A stretch of 46,888 nucleotides of DNA from Candidatus Contendobacter odensis Run_B_J11 (GTDB taxonomy: Bacteria; Pseudomonadota; Gammaproteobacteria; Competibacterales; Competibacteraceae), in contig NZ_CBTK010000077.1 of NCBI RefSeq assembly GCF_000531125.1, positions 1 to 46,888 on the forward strand, written 5' to 3'. The translations under genes and the position numbers were made by a program. A model generated the notes under the pieces. It saw only the letters and a program-made list of their open reading frames with translations, was not told the origin of the DNA and ran no database searches. Shown here piece after piece: positions 16,807 through 25,394 of the stretch. Within the stretch, counting starts at the first letter, position 1. Each line of letters opens with the position of its first letter.

Positions 16807-18360
16807 TTAGGCTTCTACCACCGGAATCTTGCCGATCCTGATCTGCCATTCTTTCGGCCCGGTCTTATGCACACTGGATCCCTGCGAGTCCACCGCAACA
16901 GTGACCGGCATATCCTTCACCTCGAACTCGTAAATCGCCTCCATGCCGAGATCGGCGAAGGCCAGAACCTTGGAGGCTTTAATCGCCTTGGAGACCAGAT
17001 ACGCCGCGCCGCCCACCGCCATCAGGTAAACCGCCTGGTTGTCCTTGATCGCGTCAATCGCGATCTGACCGCGTTCGGATTTGCCCACCATGCCCAACAG
17101 GCCGGTCTGTTCCAGCATTTGCCGGGTGAATTTATCCATGCGGGTGGCAGTGGTGGGACCGGCAGGGCCGACCACTTCGTCACGCACCGGATCGACCGGG
17201 CCGACGTAGTAAATGAAGCGGTCGGTGAAATCCACCGGCAATTTCTGTCCCTGATTCAGCATGTCGGTCATCCGCTTGTGAGCGGCGTCGCGACCGGTGA
17301 GCAGCTTGCCATTCAGCAACAGCACTTCGCCCGGCTTCCAGCTTGCTACCTCCGCGCGGGTCACGGTGGACAGATCGACCCGGCGTGCGTTGGTTGGCGC
17401 ATAGGTCAACTTCGGCCAATCGGCCAGACTCGGTGGTTCCAGCTTCACCGGGCCAGTACCGTCAAGGTGGAAATGCACATGACGGGTCGCAGCGCAGTTG
17501 GGCACCATCGCGATAGGTAAATTGGCGGCGTGGGTCGGATAGTCCAGCACCTTGACATCCACCACCGTGGTCAGGCCACCCAAACCCTGAGCGCCAATGC
17601 CGAGCGCGTTGACCTTCTCGTACAGCTCGATACGCAATTCCTCGGCGCGGTTGGAGGGGCCGCGTGCAATCAATTCCTGAATGTCCACCGGCGCCATCAG
17701 CGATTCTTTCGCCAGCAGCAGCGCTTTTTCCGGGGTGCCACCGATGCCGATGCCGAGGATGCCTGGCGGACACCAGCCGGCACCCATGGTTGGCACGGTC
17801 TTTAGCACCCATTCGACCAGATTATCGGACGGATTCAGCATCGCGAACTTGGATTTCGCCTCCGAACCGCCACCCTTGGCTGCACAGATCACTTCCAGAT
17901 GGTGACCGGGGACGATTTCGTAATGCACGACCGCTGGGGTGTTGTCCTTGCTGTTGACGCGCTTGCCGGCCGGATCGAGCAGCACCGAGGCGCGCAGTTT
18001 GTTATCCGGGTCGAGATAGGCGCGGCGCACTCCTTCGTTCACCATCTCCTGCACACTCAGCGTTGCATCCCAGCGCACATCCATCCCGACTTTGAGGAAA
18101 ACCAGCGCGATACCCGTGTCCTGGCAGATGGGGCGATGGCCTTCGGCGCACATCCGCGAGTTGATCAGAATTTGAGCGATAGCGTCCTTGGCCGCTGCGC
18201 TTTCTTCGCGCTCGTAGGCTTGCGCCAGCGCCTTGATATAGTCAACCGGGTGGTAGTAGCTGATGTACTGAAAGGCGTCGGCGATGCTCTGAATGAAATC
18301 GTCTTGGCGAATGGTGGTGGTGATGCTCTGGACGAGATCTTCCTGGCGAATGGTGGTCAT
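16807..18360 (-). CDS. Fumarate hydratase, class I (4Fe-4S)
   Basis: Iron-sulfur fumarase interconverting fumarate and malate in the TCA cycle; 517 residues, as usual for one-chain class I enzymes. The N-terminal catalytic part carries cluster cysteines in MCAEGHRPICQDTG and CPPGILGIGIGG, and NCAATRHVHFHL. The C-terminal beta part has LLLNGKLLTGRDAAHKR and GPTTATRMD. The first 27 residues contain a tandem duplication: TTIRQEDLVQSI is followed directly by TTIRQDDFIQSI, encoded by two nearly identical 39-nt units. The upstream Shine-Dalgarno is weak. Because of its O2-labile cluster, the class I type suits low-oxygen life. Confidence 0.95.
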   Translation of the reverse strand: MTTIRQEDLVQSITTTIRQDDFIQSIADAFQYISYYHPVDYIKALAQAYEREESAAAKDAIAQILINSRMCAEGHRPICQDTGIALVFLKVGMDVRWDATLSVQEMVNEGVRRAYLDPDNKLRASVLLDPAGKRVNSKDNTPAVVHYEIVPGHHLEVICAAKGGGSEAKSKFAMLNPSDNLVEWVLKTVPTMGAGWCPPGILGIGIGGTPEKALLLAKESLMAPVDIQELIARGPSNRAEELRIELYEKVNALGIGAQGLGGLTTVVDVKVLDYPTHAANLPIAMVPNCAATRHVHFHLDGTGPVKLEPPSLADWPKLTYAPTNARRVDLSTVTRAEVASWKPGEVLLLNGKLLTGRDAAHKRMTDMLNQGQKLPVDFTDRFIYYVGPVDPVRDEVVGPAGPTTATRMDKFTRQMLEQTGLLGMVGKSERGQIAIDAIKDNQAVYLMAVGGAAYLVSKAIKASKVLAFADLGMEAIYEFEVKDMPVTVAVDSQGSSVHKTGPKEWQIRIGKIPVVEA

Positions 18361-18523
18361 GATGTGCTCTCACAGGCGGGGAATGGGGGCGCGGGGCTGC
18401 GCCCGGAACGGGTTGTGCGTCGCTATTTTAACAGCATTGCGCCGGGCGGCAGTGAGGAAGGAACAGGCCGGATGCTTGCTGGCCGTTCCATCACTCGGAG
18501 ATCGTTTCAACCCTTTGTTCCAC

Positions 18524-19390
18524 TTAAAATCCACGCGCTTCGCGGATGTAATCGTAAGCTGCGGTGATCTGGCGGGTTTTTTCGGTAGCGCGAGCTAGAA
18601 CTGCCGACGAAACCCCGCTGGCCGCCAGCTTGTCGGGGTGGTGCTGCTTGATCAGGCGGCGATAGGCCAGTTTGATTTCGTCAGGGCTGGCGTCACGCTT
18701 CAATCCCAATACACTATAGGCCTGAGCTGTGGAGTTGACGGCGGTGGTCGGGCGTCGGTCGTGGGGCCGCTGCCGGTGTGCGTGATCATCGCTGCCGTGC
18801 CCGCCCGAAGTATGTTGCTGGGTCCAGCGCTGGGCGCGAAACAGGGTGTGCAAGGCTTCAAATTGCAGGCGGGCAATACCCAGTTGTTCGGTGATGTAAA
18901 GCAGTCGGGTATGCGTCTGCGGATGAAGACTGCCGTCGGCATAGGCGACATTCAGCAACGCATCCAACCACGGTTGCACCAGCGCGGGACGGCTACGATA
19001 AGCGCGCTGGAAGGCTTCGAGCGCGGCGTCCAGGGCAAAATCCGGTTGTTTGCCTTCGGTAAAACAGTCAATCGCGGTACGCCGCTGTCCAGCGCTCAAT
19101 TGCATGTGATCCATGAGGGCGCGGGCGGTAGCAATTTCCTGCTCCGACACCCGGCCATCCGCCTTGGCGAGGTGCCCCATGACCTGGAATGCGGTGATGA
19201 TAAAAGTAATCTGGGTATGATCGCCGCCCTCGGCAGCGGTCGGCGCTGCCACTTTTTTCTGATCGCCCTGATCGAAATTATGGCCGACCGCTGCCCCGAT
19301 CAGCGCCCCCAAGGGTCCGCCCACCATAAACCCGAACGCTCCACCAAACAGTTTTCCAAACACGATGATCTTGATGCCTCGCTGGATCAA
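18524..19390 (-). CDS. djlA: DjlA-like co-chaperone (TerB + J domain)
   Basis: Inner-membrane J-domain protein, 288 residues. The N-terminus is a Gly-rich membrane segment (FGGAFGFMVGGPLGALIGAAVGH). A TerB-like helical domain follows (about 60-180; VMGHLAKADGRVSEQEI and NVAYADGSLHP). A His/Arg-rich linker leads to a C-terminal J domain with the essential HPD in IKQHHPDKL. DjlA stimulates DnaK and affects envelope stress signalling. It is 37 nt downstream of the CbiM-like gene on the same strand. Confidence 0.9.
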   Translation of the reverse strand: MIQRGIKIIVFGKLFGGAFGFMVGGPLGALIGAAVGHNFDQGDQKKVAAPTAAEGGDHTQITFIITAFQVMGHLAKADGRVSEQEIATARALMDHMQLSAGQRRTAIDCFTEGKQPDFALDAALEAFQRAYRSRPALVQPWLDALLNVAYADGSLHPQTHTRLLYITEQLGIARLQFEALHTLFRAQRWTQQHTSGGHGSDDHAHRQRPHDRRPTTAVNSTAQAYSVLGLKRDASPDEIKLAYRRLIKQHHPDKLAASGVSSAVLARATEKTRQITAAYDYIREARGF

Positions 19391-19427
19391 ATGAAATGCC
19401 TGGCTCCAGAGATCGGAACCGTGCGGA

Positions 19428-20090
19428 TTAACCTTTTAGATAGATCGCGTCGTCGTAGGTTTTCAGCCAGTCGGGCCGCACTCCGATGAGGGCGGTGATC
19501 GTCATCCCATTGAGCAACCCTTCCGGAAACAGGTACAGCGGCACAAAGGGCAGATAGTCGCTGCTGATGCGGTGGAAGCTATAGGTTTCGGTAGCGACGA
19601 GCAGAACCACCAGCGCCAGCACCGTCGCAGCGGCGGCCAGCATGGCATTGAAGAAGGCGCACAGGAAAATATAAATGAACAAGTGGTGCGGCAGATAGCG
19701 GTAAACCAGGGCATAAATGCCGTAACTGACCGAAACCGGTAGTACCCCGATCAATAAGGCGTTCAACGCCAGCGCCGACCAGTCGCCGGTGGTGAACGTC
19801 ACGGCCACCATCACCAGGCCGACCCCGATGACGCCCAGCGACCAGCCGAACATCAGGGTGTACACAGTGACGCCCAGAAAGTGGAAACCCAGCGCTGGAC
19901 GGACGCCGACGGCGAAGCTCCAGATCAGAAACAGTCCGAGCGAAGCGCCCGCGAACACATGCTGGCGGGTGGAATGGGCCAGAAAAGCGCGCCACGGGGC
20001 GGATCGCACCGCCTGCACCAGTACCAGCAGCCAGATGAAGTCGGCGAACAACAGCAGATCGCTGGAAAGTAAAAGGTCGTTGATATGCAT
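19428..20090 (-). CDS. CbiM/NikM-like ECF transporter permease
   Basis: Polytopic inner-membrane protein of 220 residues with about six hydrophobic helices, resembling the S component of cobalt/nickel ECF transporters. Family hallmarks are the N-terminal MHIND start and the C-terminal LFPEGLLNGMTITALIGVRPDWL. The frame runs open upstream to 20525, but the ATG at 20090 begins the conserved N-terminus. In genuine NikM/CbiM the residues after the initial Met (His2, and a second His) bind the metal, and MH is present here. No CbiN/Q/O partners are adjacent. Nickel import would suit the hydrogenase in the same window, but substrate is unproven. Confidence 0.75.
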   Translation of the reverse strand: MHINDLLLSSDLLLFADFIWLLVLVQAVRSAPWRAFLAHSTRQHVFAGASLGLFLIWSFAVGVRPALGFHFLGVTVYTLMFGWSLGVIGVGLVMVAVTFTTGDWSALALNALLIGVLPVSVSYGIYALVYRYLPHHLFIYIFLCAFFNAMLAAAATVLALVVLLVATETYSFHRISSDYLPFVPLYLFPEGLLNGMTITALIGVRPDWLKTYDDAIYLKG

Positions 20091-20183
20091 GGTGCAAGCA
20101 TACCGGATCGGCGAAAGTGCAACAGTGCGGAAAATCAGCGCGAACAGCCAGTGCGCCCCCTGTCGGCCCTTGGGGTTACAGCA

Positions 20184-20218
20184 ACTTTCCTTCTTTCCCC
20201 AGAATGACGAAGGAAAGT
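20184..20218. other. 10-bp perfect inverted repeat upstream of purC
   Basis: actttccttc and gaaggaaagt are exact complements 15 nt apart, in the divergent region between the CbiM-like gene and purC. It could be a hairpin or an operator; it also resembles part of the dispersed aatgacgg-aaag repeat. Function not determinable. Confidence 0.4.
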
Positions 20219-20288
20219 AGCCGGGCGAGATTCTTGGGTTAAAATCCTCAACTTCAAGCGTTTTATTTAACCAAGGAGTTGTCCATTC

Positions 20289-21188
20289 ATGGCCGTGTCC
20301 ACTATCGCCCCGCCCGATATTCAGAGTCTGCCGCTGGTTTATCGCGGCAAGGTCCGCGATCTGTACGCGTTGGATGACCGGCACCTGCTGATGGTGGCGA
20401 GCGACCGGCTGTCGGCTTTTGACGTGATCCTGCCGACGGCAATTCCCGGCAAGGGCGCGGTGCTGACCGCGGTTTCCAATTTCTGGTTTGCCCGTACCCG
20501 CCACATCATCCCAAATCATCTGCAACTCGCTGGGAGGACATTGGCGCAGGTGTTGCCTGATCCCGGCGAACGCGCCCGCATCGCCGATCGGGCGGTGGTG
20601 GCGCGACTGCTCAAAGGCTTGCCGGTAGAGGCTATCGTGCGGGGTTATCTGATCGGTTCAGGTTGGAAGGATTACCAGCGCAGTGGGGAGGTATGCGGCA
20701 TCGCCTTACCGGCAGGATTGCGACTGGCCGACCGCTTGCCCGAACCGATTTTCACGCCCTCCACTAAGGCGGCGCTGGGTGCGCATGATCAGAATGTGAG
20801 CTTTGCGACCATCGCCGGGCAGATCGGAGTCGAGTTGGCAGAGCGGGTGCGGGCGGTGAGTCTGCAACTGTATCGGGAAGCGGCGGACTACGCCTTGGCG
20901 CGGGGCATCATTATTGCCGACACCAAGTTCGAGTTCGGGCTGGACGAGCACGATCAACTGGTGTTGATGGATGAGGCGCTGACCCCGGACTCTTCACGGT
21001 TCTGGCCGGCGGATGAGTACCAGCCCGGCGTCAATCCACCCAGTTTCGATAAGCAGTTCGTGCGCGATTATCTGGAAACGCTGGATTGGGATAAACAGCC
21101 GCCGGGACCGGAGCTGCCGCCGGAGATTGTCGCCCGAACCGTCGCCAAGTATCGCGAGGCGCTGGAGCGGCTGACAGGGGCGGTTTGA
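20289..21188 (+). CDS. purC: Phosphoribosylaminoimidazole-succinocarboxamide synthase (SAICAR synthetase)
   Basis: ATP-dependent ligase joining CAIR and aspartate in purine synthesis. It has the SAICAR synthetase hallmarks: [49 protein letters not shown] and [13 protein letters not shown]. At 299 residues it belongs to the longer form, closer to the yeast type than to the roughly 237-residue E. coli enzyme. AAGGAG precedes the ATG at about 10 nt. It stands alone on the plus strand. Confidence 0.97.
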   Translation: MAVSTIAPPDIQSLPLVYRGKVRDLYALDDRHLLMVASDRLSAFDVILPTAIPGKGAVLTAVSNFWFARTRHIIPNHLQLAGRTLAQVLPDPGERARIADRAVVARLLKGLPVEAIVRGYLIGSGWKDYQRSGEVCGIALPAGLRLADRLPEPIFTPSTKAALGAHDQNVSFATIAGQIGVELAERVRAVSLQLYREAADYALARGIIIADTKFEFGLDEHDQLVLMDEALTPDSSRFWPADEYQPGVNPPSFDKQFVRDYLETLDWDKQPPGPELPPEIVARTVAKYREALERLTGAV

Positions 21189-21220
21189 GCGTAGCCATTA
21201 GCAATCATGGGTGCTGATGA

Positions 21221-21721
21221 CTAGCCGATCCAGCCGGTCATGGTCCAGGATATGAAGGTATAACTAATGGCGTAGATAGTGCCGACCCAGAGCGGAATGT
21301 TGAGGGCGTGACGCAGGATGTGAGCCATGATCGCGATGCTCCAGCCCATCAATCCCAGCAGCAGCATCGAGGGTAAAACCGAATCCCCTTCGGGGCCTTG
21401 CTGAACGATCCAGACCATCAATGGCAATGCCAACACCGCCATCAGCACCCCGACCCCCGTCAGAGCGCTCAGGGTCTGCCCGAAGCGTTGGGGATATCGG
21501 CGCAGCGACAACGCCAGATAGAGCAACCCGGCCAGCAGCGCCAGGTCCAGCAGAATTTGCGGGATCGCTATCGAGGACGGCGTACTCAATCGCAGCACCA
21601 CAAAACCGGAGAGTGCGTAAGCCAGCGCGCATACTTTTAATAGCATCGCCGAGGCCGGCACATCCTGTGGCCCCTTGCGGAACAGGCAAATATCGAGGAA
21701 TAAATCGAAGAGGGCGCGCAT
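21221..21721 (-). CDS. Conserved membrane protein of unknown function
   Basis: A 166-residue protein with four or five hydrophobic helices (about 25-45, 52-70, 84-105, 118-135, 142-160). It starts MRALFDLFLDICLFRKGPQD, a cytosolic amphipathic N-terminus seen in Yip1-like small membrane proteins. No catalytic motif is visible. It converges with purC about 30 nt away. Confidence 0.7.
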   Translation of the reverse strand: MRALFDLFLDICLFRKGPQDVPASAMLLKVCALAYALSGFVVLRLSTPSSIAIPQILLDLALLAGLLYLALSLRRYPQRFGQTLSALTGVGVLMAVLALPLMVWIVQQGPEGDSVLPSMLLLGLMGWSIAIMAHILRHALNIPLWVGTIYAISYTFISWTMTGWIG

Positions 21722-21882
21722 GGCGTCACTGTCGCGTCACGGAAGCATTCGCCGAAGCGGCAGCGTTGAACAGGTCGGCAAAGGAATTACAGTTGGACAT
21801 GGTGGAATCAAGTCGGTGGGGTCGGCAGGGCGATGCAAGCTCGAATTGTACCGCACTGTAAAACGGCAAGCGAAACTATGAC

Positions 21883-22389
21883 CTACGGCATCGCTGCTTC
21901 CAGCAGGGTTTGCAGCAACTCGCGGGTTTCCTGGCGGGTGGGATCATTCGGCGGTAACCGCTTTTGCGCCTCGCGCAAGGCTCCGACCCCCAGCCGCACC
22001 TGCACCAGACCGAGATTATGCAAGGTGCGGGCATCGTCACGGCGGCGCAGGGACTCCCGGTAAGCCCGTTGCGCCGAATCCAACCGGCCTTGTTCGGCGT
22101 AAAGATTACCCAACTGGAACCACGGTGCGGCATCGTTCGGGGTCAAACGGATCAATTGCAGGTAGTAGCCCTCTGCCACATCCCAGCGACCGGTGGCATA
22201 CGCCTGTTGGGCGCGTTCGGCGATGAAGGCCGGATCGGAGGATAACGCGGTAGCAGTGGACGGCGGCGGGGTTGAAGCCACAGACTCAACCGACGAACGG
22301 GTGGCAGGCGCAGGGAGAGTCAGACCTGCCGGCGTGGCGCAACCCGCCAACATGGTGCATAAGGCCAACAGCGGAAGGGTCGGGTTCAT
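21883..22389 (-). CDS. TPR-repeat lipoprotein
   Basis: A 168-residue predicted outer-membrane or periplasmic lipoprotein. The N-terminus MNPTLPLLALCTMLAGC has a lipobox with Cys17. After a Ser/Thr/Pro linker come about two to three TPR units (AQQAYATGRWDVAEGYYLQL; AAPWFQLGNLYAEQGRLDSA; ARTLHNLGLVQVRLG). The ATG at 22389 lies 22 nt after the coaX stop, so it is the third gene of a birA-coaX-tpr operon. TPR lipoproteins act as scaffolds; the partner is unknown. Confidence 0.8.
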   Translation of the reverse strand: MNPTLPLLALCTMLAGCATPAGLTLPAPATRSSVESVASTPPPSTATALSSDPAFIAERAQQAYATGRWDVAEGYYLQLIRLTPNDAAPWFQLGNLYAEQGRLDSAQRAYRESLRRRDDARTLHNLGLVQVRLGVGALREAQKRLPPNDPTRQETRELLQTLLEAAMP

Positions 22390-22411
22390 GGCCCAAACGT
22401 CGCAGCTCTCG

Positions 22412-23149
22412 CTACGCCGCATCCGGCCCGGCAATGACGCGCAGCCCCTGAAAGATCAAATCCGGTTCCCACTGATACGAGGCTTGCAGGAAAGGCAACA
22501 CCGCTCCGGCATCACCGCCGGTCAGCAGCCGGGGGCCCTCGCCGGCAACGACTGCCATTCGTGCAGTAATGCCGTCAATCGCAGCAGCGACCGCATAGGC
22601 TGATCCGCCCCAGACCGCGTCGCGGGTGCTTTGACCGAACAGTCGCGTCTGCCCGTCCTCTGGGGGAATTTGCTGGGTGTCCCGATACAACGCCTCGCGC
22701 ATCAGCCGCATTCCCGGAATGATCACGCCACCTAAATGCCGTCCATCAGCGGCTAAGGCGTCAATCGTGATCGCGGTGCCGCAATCCACCACACAGCAAT
22801 TTTGCCCGGTGATCGCCCGCGCCGCGATCATCGCCACCCAGCGATCTGCGCCCAGCCGTTCCGGTTCGGCATAAGCGTTGCGGACGCCACACGCCGCCGC
22901 CGTCGAAACTACGAATTCCGCCTCAATGGCCCAGTTTTTCCAAATCCAGCTTGCTAAACCTGCACGCGCTTCGGTTCCCGCCACGTTGACGATGATCGCT
23001 CGTGCTGGACGTTTCAGCGATCCCCACAGCCGCGCCGCCAGCTCCGCCCAATGTTCCGCGCCGTGGCTGGCTTGGCCCCGCGCCTGAAATTGACCGCGTT
23101 CGTCGATCAGCCATTTGATCCGGCTATTACCCACATCCGCCAACACCAT
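22412..23149 (-). CDS. coaX: Type III pantothenate kinase
   Basis: Phosphorylates pantothenate in the first step of CoA synthesis. ASKHA-fold motifs are LADVGNSRIKW (phosphate loop), GADRWVAMIAAR (pantothenate site) and VDCGTAITIDAL with GGVIIPGMRL. Length is 245 residues, typical. The ATG at 23149 overlaps the birA TGA (TGATG), indicating coupled translation; the GTG at 23152 is less likely. Confidence 0.95.
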   Translation of the reverse strand: MVLADVGNSRIKWLIDERGQFQARGQASHGAEHWAELAARLWGSLKRPARAIIVNVAGTEARAGLASWIWKNWAIEAEFVVSTAAACGVRNAYAEPERLGADRWVAMIAARAITGQNCCVVDCGTAITIDALAADGRHLGGVIIPGMRLMREALYRDTQQIPPEDGQTRLFGQSTRDAVWGGSAYAVAAAIDGITARMAVVAGEGPRLLTGGDAGAVLPFLQASYQWEPDLIFQGLRVIAGPDAA

Positions 23150-23964
23150 CACCGTGCAATCCTCAAGCTGATTTCACCACCAATATAGGGTGTGATCCGA
23201 CCATCGGCGGTTTCCAGCAATAAAGCACCCGTCGCATCCACTCCTCGGGCAGTTCCGATCACGGGGGTATTCGGTAAATTCAAGCGCACTGGCTGTCCTG
23301 CCACCCGATCGAAGCAGGCCCATTCAGCGGCCAGATCGGTAAAGCCGCTGTGTTGAAATCGGGCAAAGGTTTCGATTAATTCGCTGATTAACAAAGCAGC
23401 CAAAGAGTTACGCGATAACCGATCCACGCCCAGGATTTCCGCCAAATCCACCCAAGGCTGATCAATCGCTATGGCCTGCGACTTCGGCAGCGCCACATTC
23501 AAACCGACCCCGGCCACCACATAAAACGCGCCGGCTTTACCGCCGGATTCCAGCAGAATACCGCCCAGCTTGCGCCCGCGCCACCACACATCATTGGGCC
23601 ATTTCAGCCCAACTTCGGTGACGCCGATCTGACGCAGAGTGCGGGCTACGGCGATGCCGGTCGCCAGACTCAGGCCGCTGAGTGCCGCCGCCGATACGGG
23701 GAATCGCCACAGCAGCGAACCAGCCAGACCCGCAGCAAACGGTGACAGCCAGGATCGTCCTTGCCGGCCCCGCCCCGCCTGCTGCTGTTCAGCCAGGCAG
23801 ACCGAACCGCTCGGCCAATCCTCATGAACCTTGGACAGCAAATAGCTGTTGGTGGAATCCAGCACCGGATACACCTCCAACTGACTTAGCCCGGCGCGGG
23901 CTGCGTCCGTCAGTCCCGCCACAATGCAATCCCGATCCAGCAGTTCCAACATAACATCCATCAC
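23149..23964 (-). CDS. birA: Biotin-protein ligase lacking the DNA-binding domain
   Basis: Attaches biotin to carboxylase carrier protein. The catalytic domain has STNSYLL, the biotinyl-AMP loop AGRGRQGRSW, LKWPNDVWWRGRKLGGILLE and VAGVGLNVALP, with the small C-terminal SH3-like domain. At about 271 residues it is shorter than E. coli BirA (321): the N-terminal winged helix is absent, and an in-frame stop lies about 15 codons upstream, so none is hidden there. It therefore should not repress biotin genes. First gene of the birA-coaX-tpr operon; the start is GTG 23964 or ATG 23961. Confidence 0.93.
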   Translation of the reverse strand: MMDVMLELLDRDCIVAGLTDAARAGLSQLEVYPVLDSTNSYLLSKVHEDWPSGSVCLAEQQQAGRGRQGRSWLSPFAAGLAGSLLWRFPVSAAALSGLSLATGIAVARTLRQIGVTEVGLKWPNDVWWRGRKLGGILLESGGKAGAFYVVAGVGLNVALPKSQAIAIDQPWVDLAEILGVDRLSRNSLAALLISELIETFARFQHSGFTDLAAEWACFDRVAGQPVRLNLPNTPVIGTARGVDATGALLLETADGRITPYIGGEISLRIAR

Positions 23965-24047
23965 TCCAACCTCACTCCAGTGGCCTTGCCACCGGTCGGT
24001 TTTCGACTATGCCGTAGAGACCGTTGATGGGGGTTGCAGAGGTCAGC

Positions 24048-24258
24048 AACGACTAATCCTGTTGACTAAGAACAGCGACCGGGAATTCATTGACGAGTGA
24101 ATGCCCATCAAAAAAACCGGCAAACGCTTGGCTATTGATCTGTTGTCGCAAATCATCCTGCATAATTTTCCCAACCATCTTCCACTGGTACAGCGCATCC
24201 TTGGTTTCCTTGTACACCGCCTCCAGCGTATCCCCTTCTTTGAGAATGCGGTGCCGTT
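24048..24258 (-). pseudogene. Partial duplicate of the phage-remnant ORF at 25074-25391
   Basis: On the minus strand this stretch reads DTLEAVYKETKDALYQWKMVG, nearly the same as DTLEAVYKEDKDALYQWKMVG in the frame at 25074-25391. After that it diverges completely (KIMQDDLRQQINSQAF and on to a stop at 24048). About 90 bp of DNA is shared between the two places. It has no start signal. Either a conserved domain shared by two broken genes or a partial duplication. Confidence 0.55.
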
Positions 24259-24380
24259 AAGCGACCTCCCATTCTATCCGGGTTTGCTGTTGCGCGGCTT
24301 CAACCCGGCAGCAGACAATCGCCGAGGTACAGTGTGGCGTTTCCGATGATGGCGGGTTGGGGTAGGGTCATGGTTGCAGT

Positions 24381-24504
24381 TGAACAGGACTTTCGCCAAG
24401 CCCCTTAAATTCGTCATACCCGCGAAAGCGGGTATCCAATTTTTTCAGTGGCTTACTGGATTCCCGCTGACGCGGGAATGACGGAAAGCGAAAGTCCTGT
24501 TGAA
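24381..24504. repeat. Dispersed REPIN/MITE-like repeat, full copy
   Basis: About 124 bp with outer inverted ends: tgaacaggactttcgcc at the left and gcgaaagtcctgttgaa at the right. Inside are two hairpins: cgtcatacccgcgaaagcgggta and attcccgctgacgcgggaat. The right half is almost identical to 284-339. Tail fragments (gaagcgaaagtcct-like) also lie at about 7597 and 25725. Non-coding. Confidence 0.8.
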
Positions 24505-24613
24505 TTTACTAGAGGATGAGTATACTGAAATGACCTAGTGGGCGGTTATCAGGCTGACTTGGCCTTTGCTCTATGCACTGATGAGCCAACGGGGGTCGCC
24601 AACCTCGCACCCA

Positions 24614-24913
24614 CTAGCGCACCTTCACCGCGCCCAAGGGCGGCTTTTTCTTCGTATTCTTGAACAGGGTCAAGAAAAAGTTTTCATCACCCGATTGAGT
24701 CCGTTTCAGCGCAGCGCGATACACGACGCTATCAATGAGCAAGTAAATCAGGCGTTCAGGCTTATTGTGTAGTTGCCAAACCTCCCCTTGATCCAGAATA
24801 TGCGGGATTTTTTGGTAGTCCTGCAACTGAATTTCTGGATGCTTTTCCAAATGTTCCTTTAAGGAACGGGCAGAAAGTTTGACCGCACTGGATTTTGTCC
24901 CTAGCGTATCCAT
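24614..24913 (-). CDS. Phage-type nuclease domain (PBECR-like), probably a gene remnant
   Basis: A 99-residue frame whose core (LKEHLEKHPEIQLQDYQKIPHIL, then ERLIYLLIDSVVYRAALK and ENFFLTLFK) has the layout of PBECR nuclease domains. These phage-Barnase/EndoU/ColicinE5/RelE-like modules sit at the C-terminus of Mu-type gpF head proteins. In keeping with that, pieces of a gpF-like gene lie just upstream on the same strand (25395-25700). Its start codon is inside an 8-bp tandem repeat. It may be a free-standing toxin-like ORF or the detached end of the phage gene. Confidence 0.5.
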   Translation of the reverse strand: MDTLGTKSSAVKLSARSLKEHLEKHPEIQLQDYQKIPHILDQGEVWQLHNKPERLIYLLIDSVVYRAALKRTQSGDENFFLTLFKNTKKKPPLGAVKVR

Positions 24914-24956
24914 GTCTTCATGTCTTCATGTCTTCATGTCTTCATGTCTTCATGTC
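24911..24956. repeat. Octamer tandem repeat (catgtctt)
   Basis: Five perfect head-to-tail copies of catgtctt plus a partial sixth. On the minus strand every unit supplies an ATG; all but the last read Met-Lys-Thr-stop, while the last opens the 99-codon PBECR-like frame. The 8-bp unit is not a multiple of three, so slippage changes frame and spacing. Confidence 0.95.
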
Positions 24957-25073
24957 GCAACACTCCGACCGGATAACTTCCTGTTATTTCTTGCTCGAAA
25001 AATTGGGTCCTGTAAATTTTCCTGTGATGGCGAGGGTTAGCAGCGCCAGGCTAAGGCGTTGACTGCATCTAAC

Positions 25074-25391
25074 CTATTGATCCAACCAAGTGATATTCAT
25101 TTTACCTGCCTGCCCCACAATTCCGATCACAGGAAAATTTACAGGAGGAAAAATTGCTTGTTGGACAATTTTTAGCGCCTGATCAAAAGGCAACGATTCT
25201 ATTTGCTTCGAGTATCGCTGGGCGGCCTCTGTGACACGTTGTTCAATCAGGGTTAGGATAGGAGTCAGTAACATAGGCTGGGAGTGTACCCCATCCCCGA
25301 CCATCTTCCACTGGTACAGCGCATCCTTGTCTTCCTTGTACACCGCTTCCAGAGTATCCCCCTCTTTGATAATGCGATTAAGTTTCTCCAC
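25074..25391 (-). pseudogene. Unrecognised frame within phage-head gene remnants
   Basis: A 105-codon frame opening at a GTG. I recognise no family. It begins KLNRIIKEGDTLEAVYKEDKDALYQWKMVG and ends with a stretch of hydrophobic residues (PVIGIVGQAGKMNI). It is in the same frame as the gpF-like segment upstream, separated by one stop. The first 30 residues are duplicated at 24048-24258. Probably the middle part of a decayed phage gene. Confidence 0.45.
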
Positions 25392-25394
25392 GCT

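Noticed and set aside
24911-24956. CRISPR-like array
   Set aside because: The units are 8 bp and directly adjacent with no spacers; it is a simple tandem repeat. No CRISPR array was seen anywhere.
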